Of a stretch of DNA of 64,000 bases, positions 21,608 to 34,272 are shown one piece after another; position 1 is the stretch's first letter, and the number at the start of each line of letters is the position of its first letter. Under the pieces are notes generated by a model. That model was not told where the DNA came from. It did no database searches and saw only the letters and a program-made list of their open reading frames with translations. Position numbers and translations under genes: made by a program. The stretch is from Drechslerella dactyloides (Eukaryota; Ascomycota; Orbiliomycetes; Orbiliales; Orbiliaceae), in the NCBI GenBank assembly GCA_020064725.1, contig JAGTWJ010000017.1, forward strand, positions 1,736,001 to 1,800,000, read 5' to 3'.

Positions 21608-23114
21608 TTTAAAGATAACCAAAACAAATCTCAAATCACAATTCATACTATTATATACATAATTTTTCTAATCTTTATTAATATTATCTAAAAAAAATTT
21701 TTAATTTTAATTTTTTTATAGTATATCTTCTTATATTAAGTATATTTATATCAATCATTCTTTTATTTTATTTTTTACTAATCTATAACATTTTATAAAT
21801 ATTATTTATTTATTTTTTTTAAAATTATTTTAATAAATTAAAATTATTTATATAAAACTAGATTTAAGTTATTAGTCTCCTTTTTAATATTTCCTAAATT
21901 AAATTAAAGTTAATAATATATTTAATTATCTATTTATAAAATAATAACTAATTCTATGATATAAAAAGTCTCAATTATATTATAAAGTACTTAGTCTAAA
22001 CTAATTAATTATTAAATCAATACTAGAATAAAATTCCTAATCTTCAGATTTTTATCAAAATCATCTTTATTTGGTGATGGAATATTGTTAAAAAAATAAA
22101 TAAAAATTTTATATGTTGGTAATATTTTCTATGTATATCTATAATATTTATTATATTTTTTACTAAAATATATTATTTTATATTTTTTATAATTTATTTA
22201 GTAGACTATACTCTTATAATTATATAAACAAATATCTTTGAGTTGGGGTTTTTTGTATTTGTAATCTTCTAGTTGATTAAATGTGATTTTTATAGATTTA
22301 ATTTACAATAAAACATCTCTACTATTATATTTAAATTTAATGTTTAAATCTTTAACTACTGTTAATAAGAAAATCTTGTTGATTTTAATAAATATATTTT
22401 GATAGGTAATTGATATGAATTTATTATTGTAATAATATTCTAGTTTATCTAAGATAATAAAAATAATTTTTGGGTTAGATATTTGATATATAATTTTTAA
22501 ATAGTTATAAAACTTTTAAAACAAGTTTTGAGTTTGGTTAATTATAGATTATGGGTTTGTTTTAATCTGTTTATATAAAATATTCTGTGTTATGGTGTAA
22601 TGGTGATAAATTGATATCTGGATTTTTATAATATAATTATAATATAATAAATAAATACTAAGTATTTAGCTTTTATAAAAAAGAATAAAATATTATAATT
22701 GTAATAAACAACTATTATAATAGCTAGATTCTATATATTAATAAGATTATATATTTTCCAAATATAAATATTATTATTATTATTAATATAGCTTTGATCT
22801 ACTATTAATTATAATATATTAAATTGATATGAATATTGTTTGTGTTTGAATTTATAATAGTTTGTATTATACTTATATTGATTGATAAAACCTACTATTT
22901 TTAATATCTTTTTTAGGATATTTTTTAAAATCTTATTATTATTTATTTAGTAATTTATGTTTAGGATGTTATAATTATTACTGGTGTTTATAAAATAATT
23001 AAAATATGTCAATTTTAAAAACAAAATAATATATTTTATAAATATTATATCTTCTCTAATATAACTTTTAATAAAAGGAAGTCTAAGATTGTTCTTTATT
23101 TAAATAAAATAGTA
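21608..23114 (-). pseudogene. Helitron replication/helicase protein remnant, N-terminal part (copy A)
   Basis: Minus-strand frame, broken by stops. Near 22680-22740 it reads NLAIIIVVYYNYNILFFF, then KAKYLVFIYYI, which parallels the Helitron_like_N stretch (WNPLLLxxxRxNHDISFI...KALxYYITDYITK). Near 22150-22300 it reads FNQLEDYKYKKPQLKDICLYNYKS, then KILPTYKIFIYFF and NNIPSPNKDDFD, which fits the region of Helitron proteins just after that domain (LYEYVS...PRRD). It is homologous to the minus-strand remnant at 60462-64000. Both ends are cut by short Helitrons E4 and E5. The protein would have nicked and unwound DNA for rolling-circle transposition. Confidence 0.65.
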
Positions 23115-23435
23115 TGCCCGACTGAAAGGAAGGGGACTATTACTGAGCTCCCGGGCCTGCATACCGTTTTTACAGCCAATTTATGCAGCTAGTGGTATCA
23201 AAAAAATATATTACCAAGTGGAAGCTTGGTGTAAATACCCCACCAAGGTTGAATTTTTTAAGGGTGTTTTGTATAAAGTTCATAATTTAGGTTTGAGTGT
23301 ATTTGAACAGGTTTATAGATAAAAAATCATTCAAAAGGAAGAGGTGGGTAGAGAGAAAGAAGGTTGTGGATGTAGTATGGGGAATTGTATGTTAGGGTTT
23401 AGTCGGGTTTAAGTGCTGTGGCAGCAGCCTTCTAG
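23115..23435 (+). mobile_element. Short non-autonomous Helitron-like element E5
   Basis: A 321-bp member on the plus strand: start TGCCCGACTGAAAGGAAGG, 3' loop-stem GCTG-TGGCAG-CAGC, end CTTCTAG, flanks A and T. The interior (GAGCTCCCGGGCCTGC, ACCAAGTGGAAGCTTGG) is largely unmutated and unlike the longer subtype. A 35-bp host stretch separates it from T3. Confidence 0.72.
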
Positions 23436-23470
23436 TATATATAGAATACCTTTCTTGTTAATTTTTATTA

Positions 23471-25363
23471 ACGTATTCCACAAGCGAGCGAACACCCCAA
23501 GCAAGCGAACACCCCACCAAGTGATCTTACCCCCTTTTCTTCTTTACTATTACCTACATTCACAACTACTATAATAACAGCCTCTACAACTAAATCCTGA
23601 ATAATCTTAGCTATTAAAGCTTTAGAAAAAAATAAAAAATTAAATACTACAATAGCAACTAAATTATATAATATTTTTTGAACAATTTTTATCCACTGGT
23701 GTAATAAATATCTTTTACAAAGCAATAGCATACCAAAATTATAGAATCTTACACAATTAAAAAAGAACACTATTATCCAATATATACTTAAGCTATATAC
23801 ACAATCTTTTTATCTTAAATTAAATAGTATAGAAGATATAGCCAACCAGCTACTATCAACACATATTGACAATAACTTACGTTATATTGACAAAAACTGG
23901 GCAACAAATTTTATAAAACATCATCTGGAGCTTTAAATATACCTATCCAAAAAATACAACTACCAGCAGACTAAATACAAAAATTATAAACTTATTAGTA
24001 ATTGGTTATAACTTATACAAACTGTAAAGGCTAAGTATGGTATTATAAATAACAATATATATAATTTTGATAAAATAGGCTTTGTAATAGACATAATCTT
24101 CTCCACTATAATCATTATAGATACCAAAACCCACAATAAAACAAAGCTGGTACAGCCTGGGAACCACAAATAGATAATAATTATTTAAAAAATATATGCA
24201 GAAAATTAGATAGTACTATTATTTATTATTCTAACTAGCAAATATCATCTAGTTAGCTGGTATACAAAAACCAGTTTATTAAAGGACTAGATTATTACAC
24301 TCTTTGATAATAACTAGATAATAAATAAGTTTACTATAGAATAGATAAAACACTTTAACCAATTTACAGTACAGTACTATATTTCAAATTACCAGCTATT
24401 AGTTTTAGATAGCTATAAAAATTATTATTTAGTTACCTTTAAGCTTTATTACTAAGAATATAAAATTATTACAATCTGTATACCACCACATTCTTCACAT
24501 CTTCTTCAATTGTTAGATATTGGGTGTTTTAAACTATTAAAATAGGTATATAGTTACTAAGTAAAAAACTTAATACATATAAATATCAACCATATCAACA
24601 AGCTAAAATTCTTTTCTAGGTTTTATAAGGTATTTACTACTACAATAACACCTAAGAATATACACAGCAGCTTTACTAAAGCTAGGATTATACCTTACAA
24701 TCCTAATAAAATTTTTTTAAAGCTAGATATCCAATTATCAACATCTACCCCAGTAAATTCACACCTTAGTACTGCATATATAACAACTACCTAAACAACA
24801 AAAACACTAATAAACCCTTCAAAAACTAGCTTACAATTAAAATTTATTAAAAACTAGATTATCCAACATCCAAATAACTTTTTAATATTATTACTAACTA
24901 CTATAGACCAGTTCACTAAAAGAACACAAACAATAATACATTAACTAATACTTATATAAATAAAGAATACAATATTATACTCTACAAACCAGACACTATC
25001 TAAGCACCAGCAAGCAAAAAAATAGTATATACAACAAAAAAACACACTTACTATACACCAAACTAATAAAATCCTAAATAATAATATTATAAATAAACAA
25101 AATAAATAGATAAAACATCCAAACCACCAAAATAACCCCCAGCTAAAGGCTACCTCTAAGAAGATACTACACTATAGCCACTATAGTAAACCCAGCCATA
25201 ATATCCAAATCTATCAAAAGACATCTTAAGAATTAAAGCTAGCACAGCATAGATTTCCCGCACCATCCTAGCAGTAGTGTGGTAGTAAAGGTAGTATTTT
25301 TGTTAGGGTGGGGTGGGGAGGGTGTTCGCTTGCTTGGGGTGTTCGCTCGCTTGTGGAATACGT
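23471..25363 (+). mobile_element. Fot1/pogo-like DNA transposon T3
   Basis: A 1,893-bp transposon with TA at 23469-23470 and 25364-25365. The repeats begin ACGTATTCCACAAGCGAGCG and hold two AAGCGAGCGAACACCCC half-sites. Transposase on the plus strand. Least decayed of the ten in reading frame, with the DDE triad still present. The minus-strand frames at 23468-23770 and 23984-24169 are shadows. Confidence 0.92.
23545..24960 (+). pseudogene. Fot1/pogo transposase remnant in T3 (DDE triad visible)
   Basis: The N-terminal psq-type helix-turn-helix is at about 23570-23690 (LAIKALEKNKKLNTTIATKL). The CENP-B/Tc5-type DNA-binding part follows at about 23830-23960 (SIEDIANQLLS, NWATNFIKHHLELQ, LSKKYNYQQ). 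The catalytic core reads NFDKIGF with the first Asp at 24069-24071, LVLDSYKNYYLVTF with the second at 24408-24410, and CIPPHSSHLLQLLDIGCF with the third at 24516-24518. There are 35 residues between the second and third Asp, the DD35D spacing expected for Fot1. The C-terminal part INKLKFFSRFYKVF...NIHSSFTKAGIIPYNPNKI is near 24590-24700. Stops from CAG, CAA and TGG codons inactivate it. Confidence 0.88.
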
Positions 25364-26102
25364 TATATTAAAAGAAATATTTATTTTGTTAAAAATCTCT
25401 AGATTATATATTTTAGATTTAATCAACTTTTTAAAAATAAATCTATAGTTATATAGAAGAAATTAATTAAAACAGTAAAATTATTTAATATATTAACTTA
25501 GCATAATTAATATTTAATATTCTAATTAAATTCTAAATTAATAGAAACTTTTATTAATTTATATATTAATAAACTATTAAGATCTCTAAGATTTAATGTT
25601 AACTATAAGGCTAAAATCTTATATTTAATAAACAACAAAAATATTTTATATTATATAATATTTATTTAATAAAAAAATATACCTAGATAAATTACTTATT
25701 AATACCTTTCTTATAATATTTATACTAAATATTCTCTCTCTAATATATCTTATTAAAATAATAATCTTTTATATAACAATCCAAACCAATATATTTATTA
25801 CCCAGCCAGTTATCCTACATTCCTCTTTAACAATCTTCAATTTTTATATATTAATATTTTTTAGATTTTATTATATTTTAAGCTAATTATATTTTTTTAT
25901 TAAAAAAAATTATTAATTATTGTTCTATTTTTATACTAAATACCAAAAACATAAAAATAAAATAAACTACCCATCATCAATCATAATACTATAGTAAAAA
26001 CTTTACCCATTTCTTTAAAATAAATTTAAACAATCTACCTACCATATAATTATAATTATCTATCTAAAAAAAAATTAAAAATATGTTTATAAAAAATCTG
26101 GA
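25364..26102 (-). other. Degraded coding-like sequence, unidentified
   Basis: About 740 bp, AT-rich, G-poor on the plus strand. The minus strand can be read in pieces (DNWLGNKYIGLDCYIKDYYFNK, shortened: WLGNKYIGLDCYIKD) with stops. No family was recognised. It lies between T3 and E6 and could be part of any of the older elements. Confidence 0.25.
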
Positions 26103-26760
26103 CTAGAAGGGTGCGTGGCACCACTTAAACCCGACTGTAAAGCTGCTTCTGCTGTTTGTTCATTATTTTTTAATTAAATTTTTGTTTAAATTTTTAATAT
26201 CCATTTTTAAAAAAAATTTTAATGTTTTTTATTTTTTTAATATTTTGTTAGTTTTTATTTTTTATTAATTATTTTTTTATTAATTATTTTTTTATTAATT
26301 ATTTTTTTATTAATTATTTTTTTATTAATTATTTTTTTATTAATTATTTTTTTATTAATTATTTTTTTATTAATTATTTTTTTATTATTTTTATAAAAAA
26401 TTTCAAGTCATTTTTTGTATAGCAATTTTTAATAAAACTCACTTTTCGAATTTAAAAGCAGATTATCTCCTTAATTATTTAATTAAATTATGTGGGTAAA
26501 TCTGATTTATTATGTAATAATCTATAAATAATTTTTAATTTATTTTGTGTTGTTGTGTTGTTTATACATATATATAAGTTTGTCTGTTTGTTTATTACTA
26601 TTTTATAAAGTGGCTGTGTGCTAAGTGTGGCTGTGTTTTAAAGAGTGGTTGTTAAGGAATGCTAAGAAATAATATATTTTTTCCTGTTTATCCAAATCTG
26701 CTGTACTTGCCCTCCGTAGACTCGGGAGTTCCAAGTAAACCCCTCCTATACAGTCGGGCA
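26103..26760 (-). mobile_element. Short non-autonomous Helitron-like element E6
   Basis: The longest member (658 bp), minus strand. 5' end TGCCCGACTGTATAGGAGGG, 3' stem of the second type GGTGC-CAC-GCACC, end CTTCTAG, flanks A and T. It has the longer-subtype inner block and a 15-bp tandem repeat. A related copy with the same stem type is E9. Confidence 0.72.
26266..26390. repeat. 15-bp tandem repeat inside E6
   Basis: About eight and a half perfect copies of TAATTATTTTTTTAT. Related but shorter or irregular TTAATTATTTT runs sit at the same place in E2, E3, E7 and E9, so this is an expanded version of a family microsatellite. Confidence 0.9.
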
Positions 26761-27112
26761 TAAATTTTTAAAATTAAACAGTAAATTATGGTATATATAT
26801 ATTGGTTTTTATAGACTCTTTATTAACTACTATATAATTAATTATTCAATACTATAGATAAACCTAGTTTCTACAATTATCCACTTACTATCAATATCAT
26901 CCATCAAAGAACTAAAAATACTATTTATAGTAGTAGTAAATTTAAATTATAAATTTAAATATCTTTCTATTAATAACTACTACTATATTCTATAACCCAT
27001 ATTATTAGTATTATCTTCTTTTATATTAGAATTGCTATCAATATAAATATATATACTCCATTCAGCTAACTCAGCTTCTAAATTATCAACATATAATATC
27101 AAATTTATTATA
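26761..27112 (-). other. Degraded coding-like sequence split by a foldback
   Basis: The minus-strand frame includes LEAELAEWSIYIYIDSNSNI, where YIDSN could be a mutated YTDGS of an RNase H. It continues as DDIDSKWIIVETRFIYSIE. No second RNase H motif was found, so the assignment is weak. The frame appears to carry on beyond FB-2, from 28195 on. Confidence 0.28.
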
Positions 27113-28194
27113 ACGTATTCCACAAGCGAGCGAACACCCCAAGCGAGCGAACACCCCCCCTAGCCCAACACCCCACCAAAAACCTTTTTATTAATATATT
27201 AATAAATATTTAATATAAAATTATAGAAAAGTTACTTCTTTAAATAATAGTTGAAAAAAATCCAATTAGTATTTTTTTAATTTTTTAATATTAATATTAA
27301 ATTAATAATAATTATTTTAAATATTGTTAAAAACAACACATTTTTTTATTGTTTGACTCTAAATATCTAAATAATTTACGAACGAAAATCTCTAAAAATT
27401 AAAAATCTAATAAATAATTATATAATCTAGGCCTGTTTAAAGCTACTATTTATAATAATAAAAATTAAGTTCTAGAAACTCTGCTAAAGTTGGCACAACA
27501 CACTAACTATTTTTTTAAAATAATTATACATAAATATAATTAAAAAAATTAAAAAAATAAATTTGAATTTTAATATATTAAAACTTTTTTATTTTTATTT
27601 TTTTAATTTTTTTTATATTATATAATTTAATATCAATATTTTTAATTTTTATAATAAAGTTTTATAAAAAATTGAATTTTTATTAAAAAAATTTAAAAAA
27701 AATTATAAAATAAAATATTAATTTACTTTAATTTAAAAGAAATTTTTTAGGATTTTTTTATTATATTTTTATATATATAATTATAATAAAAAATAGCTAG
27801 TGTGTAGTCAGTGTGTTGTGCTAACTTTAGCAAAATCTATAAATCTTAATTTTTAATATAATAGATAGAGGTTTTGTACAGGCCTAGATTATATATTTAT
27901 TTAATAGATTTCTTATTTTTAAAGATTTTTATTTATATATAATAGAGATATTTACTGGCAAACACTTAAGATTATATGCTGTTTTTTACAAATTTTAAAT
28001 TAATTATTATTAATTTATTTTTATATTTAAAAAATGTAAAAAAATATAATTAGTTGATTTTAATTTTTATTAGTTGAAAGATATTTTTTTTATAATTTTT
28101 TAAGAGATATTAATTAGAATATTAATAAAAAAGGTTTTGGTGGGGTGTTGGGGTGTTCGCTCACTTGGGGTGTTCGCTCGCTTGTGGAATACGT
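27113..28194. mobile_element. Foldback element FB-2 (1,082 bp), reverse orientation
   Basis: Same family as FB-1 and FB-3, inverted relative to them, with TA at 27111-27112 and 28195-28196. Ends are ACGTATTCCACAAGCGAGCG with AACACCCC half-sites. The two halves form long imperfect inverted arms (AGGCCTGTTTAAAGC near 27430, GCACAACACACTAACTA near 27490, and their counterparts near 27800-27875). It differs from the other two by many scattered transitions, so it has an independent mutation history. Confidence 0.85.
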
Positions 28195-30020
28195 TATGGT
28201 ATTATATTCTTAGATAATTATTCTAAAAACTATTTATTAATCTTTATATTATTATATAACAGATTATTATGCTTTAAATTGATTAAAGCTTTTTTAATAA
28301 TCATAAAATATAATTGTAAGTAAAACTTTAATATATAAATATTTAATTAATCTATTAATATTTAAACTACTTTTAAAATTATAGTTTAATTAAAAGTCTA
28401 GTTTAATAGTATATCAACTACAATCTATATTTCTAATAAAATAATAATAGTATAATTTTCTATTAATCTAACGTCAACAATAAGCGACTGGACCAGACAA
28501 GCGACCGGACCATCCCTCTTGTATATTTCTTTAATTTAATATAAAAAAAATTTAAAAAAATATTTTTAGATTTATAATAGTTTATATAAACAAAATTAAT
28601 TTTATTTTAATTTTAAATTAATTATTGATTAAATTATCAATAAAAAGTATTTTAATAGAGTGTTAGTTTATATGGGGTGGTCCACTCACTTATGTGGTCC
28701 ACTCACTTATAGAATATGTTATATATTTTATTAAAATAAGTTTCTCTAAATATAAATTTTCAGATTTTATTAATAATACAATTATAGATAATAACCATTT
28801 CTTCTACTTTATAAAGATTTTTAAAATATTCTGGTATCTTTAACTACAATCTATAATTATAATTAATATTAAAATTATTATATTTTAAGAAAAATAGTAT
28901 TAATTTTTTCTATAATTTTTTATAGTATTATAGACTAATTTTTTTATTTTATAGTATAAATATAGAATAAATTTAGATATAAAACTTTAAGATTATCTAA
29001 TAATAGATTTTTAATATTTAGTAATATTATAATTATTTTATAATTAAAAATATTATAAATAAAATAGATATTATTTAATATATTTTTAAAATTTATATAA
29101 TTAATATATTCTTAAAAAAAATTATAAACTTTATTATAATTAATATTAAAAAAAAATTATTTTAATAGTTAGATTTTATTATTAAACCATTCTTCTAATA
29201 AACCTTTTACTTTATTTTTATATAATTTAAAATTATTAATTAAATATTTAGTTATCTTAATATTAATAATATTAATAATAACAATTTAGATAGTATTTTA
29301 ATTATTTATAAAAAATTTAATAGTTTTATTTTTATTATTGTTATTTAATACTTTTAGTTTATATATTTTTTTTAAATAAAAATACTTCTAGACCCTCTAT
29401 TATAATATTTTTATTAAAAGCAGGTTTTTGTTATTTATTATTATTTTATTTTTATAATAATTAATTTAATAATTAAAATACTAAATTAATTTCTTTTTAG
29501 ATAAATACTAGTACTCTTAGCTAAAACTTAACTATTACTATAAAACTAAATATTAAAAAACCTAAACTCTACTAAAATCACTATATTTAAAATCTTTATT
29601 TTTAGTTAGCTTAGACCTAAACTCACCAAAACTAACCAAAATATCCAAATAAATCTCTACTATCTAGTATAACCTTCTATTATATATAACCCCTAAAATT
29701 TTAATATTATAATATTTTTTTTTCTTAGACTAATAATATTATTATAATAATAAAATTTTTTTAAAATATTATCAAAAAAAATTAAAAATATTATCAAAAA
29801 CTCTTATATAACTATTTAATATATTTTAGTATCTAAATTCTCTATTTATAATAATATAAGAGAGTAGATTTTATAAATAATTTATACAATAAACAATATA
29901 AAAATATAATATTTAAAAAATATAGAATCTAAAAGCTATAAGATTATAAATATATATTATTTATCAAAAAAACCCCTTAAAACAAAATTAATAATAATAA
30001 ATTAACTAATAATAAAATAT
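28195..30020 (-). other. Degraded coding-like DNA, interrupted by MITE M3
   Basis: About 1.8 kb with long Lys/Asn/Ile-rich broken frames on the minus strand (for example NKVKGLLEEWFNNKIQLL near 29180-29230). No domain could be named. A patch at 29560-29700 has more C than the rest. It is likely an old transposon coding region. Nothing in it looks like an intact gene. Confidence 0.28.
28471..28719. mobile_element. 249-bp MITE, copy M3 (reverse, mutated)
   Basis: Same 249-bp family. TA at 28469-28470 and 28720-28721. One end is intact (ACGTCAACAATAAGCGACTG); the other has decayed to ACATATTCTATAAGTGAGTG (read inward), all by C-to-T changes on that strand. The only copy with clear RIP-type damage in its repeats besides M4. 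Confidence 0.85.
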
Positions 30021-30061
30021 TTGTCTCGTGAACCAGATGCCAATCCTAGTTTACGAGACAA
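30021..30061. other. 41-bp mini inverted repeat with TTGTCTCG ends
   Basis: Starts TTGTCTCGTGAACCAG and ends CTAGTTTACGAGACAA, so almost the whole 41 bp is one hairpin. The outer sequence is the same as the terminal repeat of the 510-bp element at 58052-58561. It sits exactly where the 5' part of E7 is missing. Confidence 0.6.
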
Positions 30062-30296
30062 CCCACAACACATAATTTAATTAAATAATTAAGGAGATAT
30101 TCTACTTTTAATTTTAAAAAGTGAGTTTTAATAAAAATCCTATATAAAAAATAATTTGGAAAAAATCTATAAAAATTAATCAAAAAAACTAACAAAAAAA
30201 TTAATAAAAAAATTAATAAAAAAATTAATAAAAAAATTAATAAAAAATTAATAAAAAATTAATAAAAAATTAATAAAAAAATTAATATAAAAATTA

Positions 30297-30338
<42 letters not shown>

Positions 30339-30507
30339 AATAAAAAGTAAATAAAATCAATAAAAAAAAAAAAAAAAAATTAATAAAAAATAACAAAACT
30401 ATTATTATAAAAAAAGTAATAAAATTTTATTACAAAAAATAAATATATATATATATATATATAATAGCTATTCAGTCGGGTTTAAGTGGTGCAACGCACC
30501 CTTCTAG
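30062..30507 (+). mobile_element. Short Helitron-like element E7, 5' truncated
   Basis: Plus strand. The 3' end is complete: CAGTCGGGTTTAAG, stem GGTGC-AAC-GCACC, CTTCTAG, then T. The longer-subtype block (CACAACACATAATTTAATTA, AAGGAGATATTC, AAAGTGAGTTTTAATAA) is present, but the TGCCCGACTGAA start is missing and replaced by the 41-bp hairpin. It contains A-rich tandem repeats of AATTAATAAAA type and a long A run. Confidence 0.65.
30181..30400. repeat. A-rich tandem repeat and long poly(A) run in E7
   Basis: Repeated TTAATAAAAAAA units (about ten, slightly irregular) followed by an uninterrupted A run of more than 35 bases at about 30301-30337, and a second, shorter A run near 30363-30379. 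Confidence 0.85.
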
Positions 30508-30924
30508 TTTATTATATTAAATATTTTAAAACATAAAATAATTATTGTATATATTATTATAACAATATTAAATTAAAAAAATGGGAGAAAATAATATAGA
30601 TTAAATAAGTCTTAAAATATATTCTAAAATAAATTAAAAAATTAATATAAAAATATAAAAAAAATAAGATAATTTATAAAGAAATAATAAAAACAATTAT
30701 CTTAATTAAAATAATAATTTTGATAAAATTAAATATATTATAAATAGTAAATTTAAAGAATTATTTTATATATTATATATAATATATATTAGATTCTTTA
30801 GTATATATAAAGAATAAAAAAAATATTTAAAAATTATTTTTATTAAAAATTATTTTTATTAAAAATTATTTTTATTAAAAATATATAAAAAAAATATTAA
30901 AAACAAAAATTAGATATTTTTATA
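30508..30924. other. AT-rich DNA without recognised feature
   Basis: About 420 bp between E7 and T4. It holds a fourfold ATTATTTTTATTAAAA-like repeat near 30832-30885. No frame or terminal repeat was recognised. Confidence 0.5.
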
Positions 30925-33066
30925 ATATCAATAATAAGTGGCTGGTATAGATAAGTAAGTGGTATAGCTTTTTATTTTATTCTAATAAAAAATCTAGCTA
31001 TATCACCACTACCAAATAATTTTTTATTTTAAAAATAGGAAATTATTTATTTAGATTTTGAAAATATTTATTGGTAGATTTGAATATTATATCTAGTCTT
31101 ATTATAGTTATTATAGTAATATATATATATAATACTATTTTTTAATTAAAGAATATACTAGTATTTTAAAAAGGTTAATTATTTAATTATTTTATTTATA
31201 ATATTATTATCCAGGATTCTATTAATCTAATATATAATTAATATATTTTTATATTATATATACTATTTTTTTAATTACTAATACTTATTTAACAGTTTAT
31301 TTATAAAGTAAAATATTATATTTTTTATATATATAAATATTATTTAGTATATTATTATCTATACTTTTTTAAATAATTGGTTCACAATTATTAGTAATAA
31401 TATAAGAAAACTATTCTAATACTAGATAATCTAGTTTTTAATTAAACCTATTTATAGGTTAGTTTTTAATAAATTTAATAACATTTTTATAATCTAAACA
31501 ACTACCACATTTATAATACCTAAATATAAATTTACTAAAATAACTAACATATTCCACAAGCGAACAGACCACACAAGCGAGCAGACCACCCCATATAAAC
31601 CAACACCCTATCAAAACACTTTTTATTAATAACTTAATTAATAATTAATTTAAAATTAGAATAAAATTAATCTTGTTTATATAAACTATTATAAATCTAA
31701 AAATATTTTTTTAAATTTTTTTTATATTAAATTAAAGAAATATATAAGGGGGGTAGTCCGGTCGCTTGTCTGGTCCAGTCGCTTATTGTTGACGTTACTA
31801 GTAATTATATATTTAGTTTTAATAAAATTCTATTAAAATTATAAGGCATAATATTAATTCTAATAAAACTATTATATATATTTTTAAATATTATTATAAT
31901 AGTAAATATTTTATAAAACTTAGAAAAAAACTTTAATTTAGAGATATGGCTAATATATGTATATATTAAAGTCTCTATCTTATAATTATATACCTACTTT
32001 AATAACTTAAAGCAGCCAATATTTAATAACTAAAGAATATATAAAAAATATAGTAGTATACAAATAATAATAATCTTTTATTCTTGGTAGTATAATTTGA
32101 AAGTCACTAAATAATAATTTTTGTAGTTGTTTAGAATTAATAACTAATAGTTTAAAAAGTAATACTATACTATAAATTTATTAAAATATTTTAGCCATTC
32201 AAAAGCTAGCTCATTTATCATCTAACTATTATTAAAAAGTATAACTATTTAATTTTTTAATAAATTAATTTTTATATATTAGTTTACTAAATAATATTTT
32301 TTAATAAAAATAATAAACAATAACACCATATATCCTTTTATACTTATCCCTTAAATAACTATTACCTATTTATAGCTCTTAAGTTACACAAACTTTGCTT
32401 TATTATATGTTTTAGTGTTTATTACCATAGTAGTTATAAATATTATACCTATTATAAAGCTAGTCTTATTAAAATTATAAATATTATTATTTATAATATT
32501 ATATTTGGTTTTTACCACCTTTATTAGCTAAAACTATTTATTTATAAACACCAGATTTTTATATTTTATTTATTAATAATTATATTTTTTAGAGAAATAT
32601 ATTTATAACTCTAGATAATATTTAATAAAGTTATTGGCTTATTTCTTATTAATATATTAAGTACTATCATCACCATATATTAACAATAGTTGATTAGCTA
32701 TATCCTCCATATTAAACAACCTAAAATGAAAAAACTATATAAATAACTTAAATATATATTAAACAACAATATTCTTTTTTAATTGTATAAGATTCTATAA
32801 CTTTGAGATACTTTTATTATATAAAAGATAGCTACTATAACAATATATTAAGGTTTTATATAAAACATCATATAATTTAATAACTATTCAAATGTTTAAA
32901 GTTTCATTTTTTTTTAATACTTTAATAACTAAAGTAATATGGGATTTAGCTATAGTAGTAACCATTATTATAGTTATGATAATATATAATATCAAAAGTA
33001 ACTTATCAGGGGTACCTCAAGAGATATGCTGGTCACTTGTCTGTGCCAGCCGCTTATCATTGACGT
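30925..33066 (-). mobile_element. Fot1/pogo-like transposon T4, carrying MITE M4
   Basis: 1,891 bp after removing M4 and its TA. The right end is the ACGTCAATGATAAGCGGCTG variant with a GGCACAG half-site. The left end is the same but RIP-damaged (ATATCAATAATAAGTGGCTG). Transposase on the minus strand, with C-terminal motifs near 31800-31990 and N-terminal near 32650-32990, many stops. The plus frame at 32892-33092 is a shadow. The most decayed of the ten. Confidence 0.82.
31547..31795. mobile_element. 249-bp MITE, copy M4, nested in T4
   Basis: TA at 31545-31546 and 31796-31797. Left end ACATATTCCACAAGCGAACA (two transitions); right end intact. It splits the transposase of T4 in its C-terminal part. 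Confidence 0.86.
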
Positions 33067-33946
33067 TAAATATTATATATACTATTTTATAAAATACAAG
33101 AATAAAAAATAATATAATTATAGATATTTTATAAAAAAAAATATATATTTATTACAATATCTTTATAATTTTGATAGATTAAAAATAATTAAAAAACATA
33201 TCTACTAATATAATAAAAAAAAAAAATATTATTAATACTAGAAATATTTTAAAAACAACTTTATTAGTTAGTAAAATAAAAACAAATATATAAAATAATA
33301 TTTTATAGAAATATAATAAGAAGTAATTAATAATTTAAATTATAAATTAAAAAATTAAATATATTTTAAAATTAATAAAAGTATATTAAAATAAAAATTT
33401 TAAGTTTCTAATAAAAAAAGTTTACTTTTATTTTATTAATTTTTAAAAATTTTATAAAAATTTTAATAAATAATAAAATAGAAGAAAATTATATTTTTAT
33501 TATAATAATATAAAAATATTAATTTAAAATATAATAAAAATCTAATATTTATTAAATCACTATTTTTTTATATTAAACTTTAGGAAAAGTTATTTAGAAA
33601 ATAATTTTTAAATTATTTATTAGTAAATATTTAAAAAAATATATTATTAATATTTTAGATTTTTTAAAAAATATTCTACTAATTCTTAGATTTTTATAAT
33701 TAGTAAAATACAATCTTAATATTAATTAAAAAAAAAATTATTTTTAATAATTATAATTATTAAAAAATTATTAGAATATAATTAATTAATAAAAATATTT
33801 TTTAAAAAAAATATTTATAATTTATAATACATTTATCTAAAAAAGAAATCAGAAATAAATATAAATATAAATTAAAAACTTTATAATAAATATAAATCTA
33901 AATTAAGAAGTTATGTGTAATAACTAAAAGATTAGATATTTTTAAA
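33067..33946. other. Extremely AT-rich DNA, no recognised feature
   Basis: About 880 bp with almost no G or C. Runs of A, T and AAT. No frame, terminal repeat or RNA gene could be supported. Confidence 0.6.
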
Positions 33947-34272
33947 TGCCCGACTGAAAAGGAGGGAACTAGTTGAGCTCCCTGGTGCGCGAGGGGCACC
34001 CACACCAAAATCCGCAGAGCAATAGACCAGAAAAAATATGTTATTTTTTATTGACTTAGAAATTTTTAATGTTTTATCTTCTGGAGGCTAGGATCTAGAA
34101 TATTTTTTTATGTGTTAGGTTATGAGGTTACCAATACTACTAATACTACTGTAAATTAGTATAGTATTTATTAAATTGTTTATTAAAATTTTAGTTATAT
34201 ATAACTTTAAAAAGGAAAAGACAGTACAGTCATTTTTAGTCGGGTTTAAGTACTGCGCCAGCAGCCTTCTAG
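33947..34272 (+). mobile_element. Short non-autonomous Helitron-like element E8
   Basis: 326 bp, plus strand. Start TGCCCGACTGAAAAGGAGGG, 3' stem GCTGC-GCCA-GCAGC, end CTTCTAG, flanks A and T. It contains the AAAAAATATGTTATTTTTTA block (family AAAAATGTGTTG) and an unmutated patch GGTGCGCGAGGGGCACCC. Confidence 0.72.

Noticed and set aside
26266..26390. Possible CRISPR-like array
   Set aside because: The repeats are head-to-tail without spacers, within a fungal transposon.
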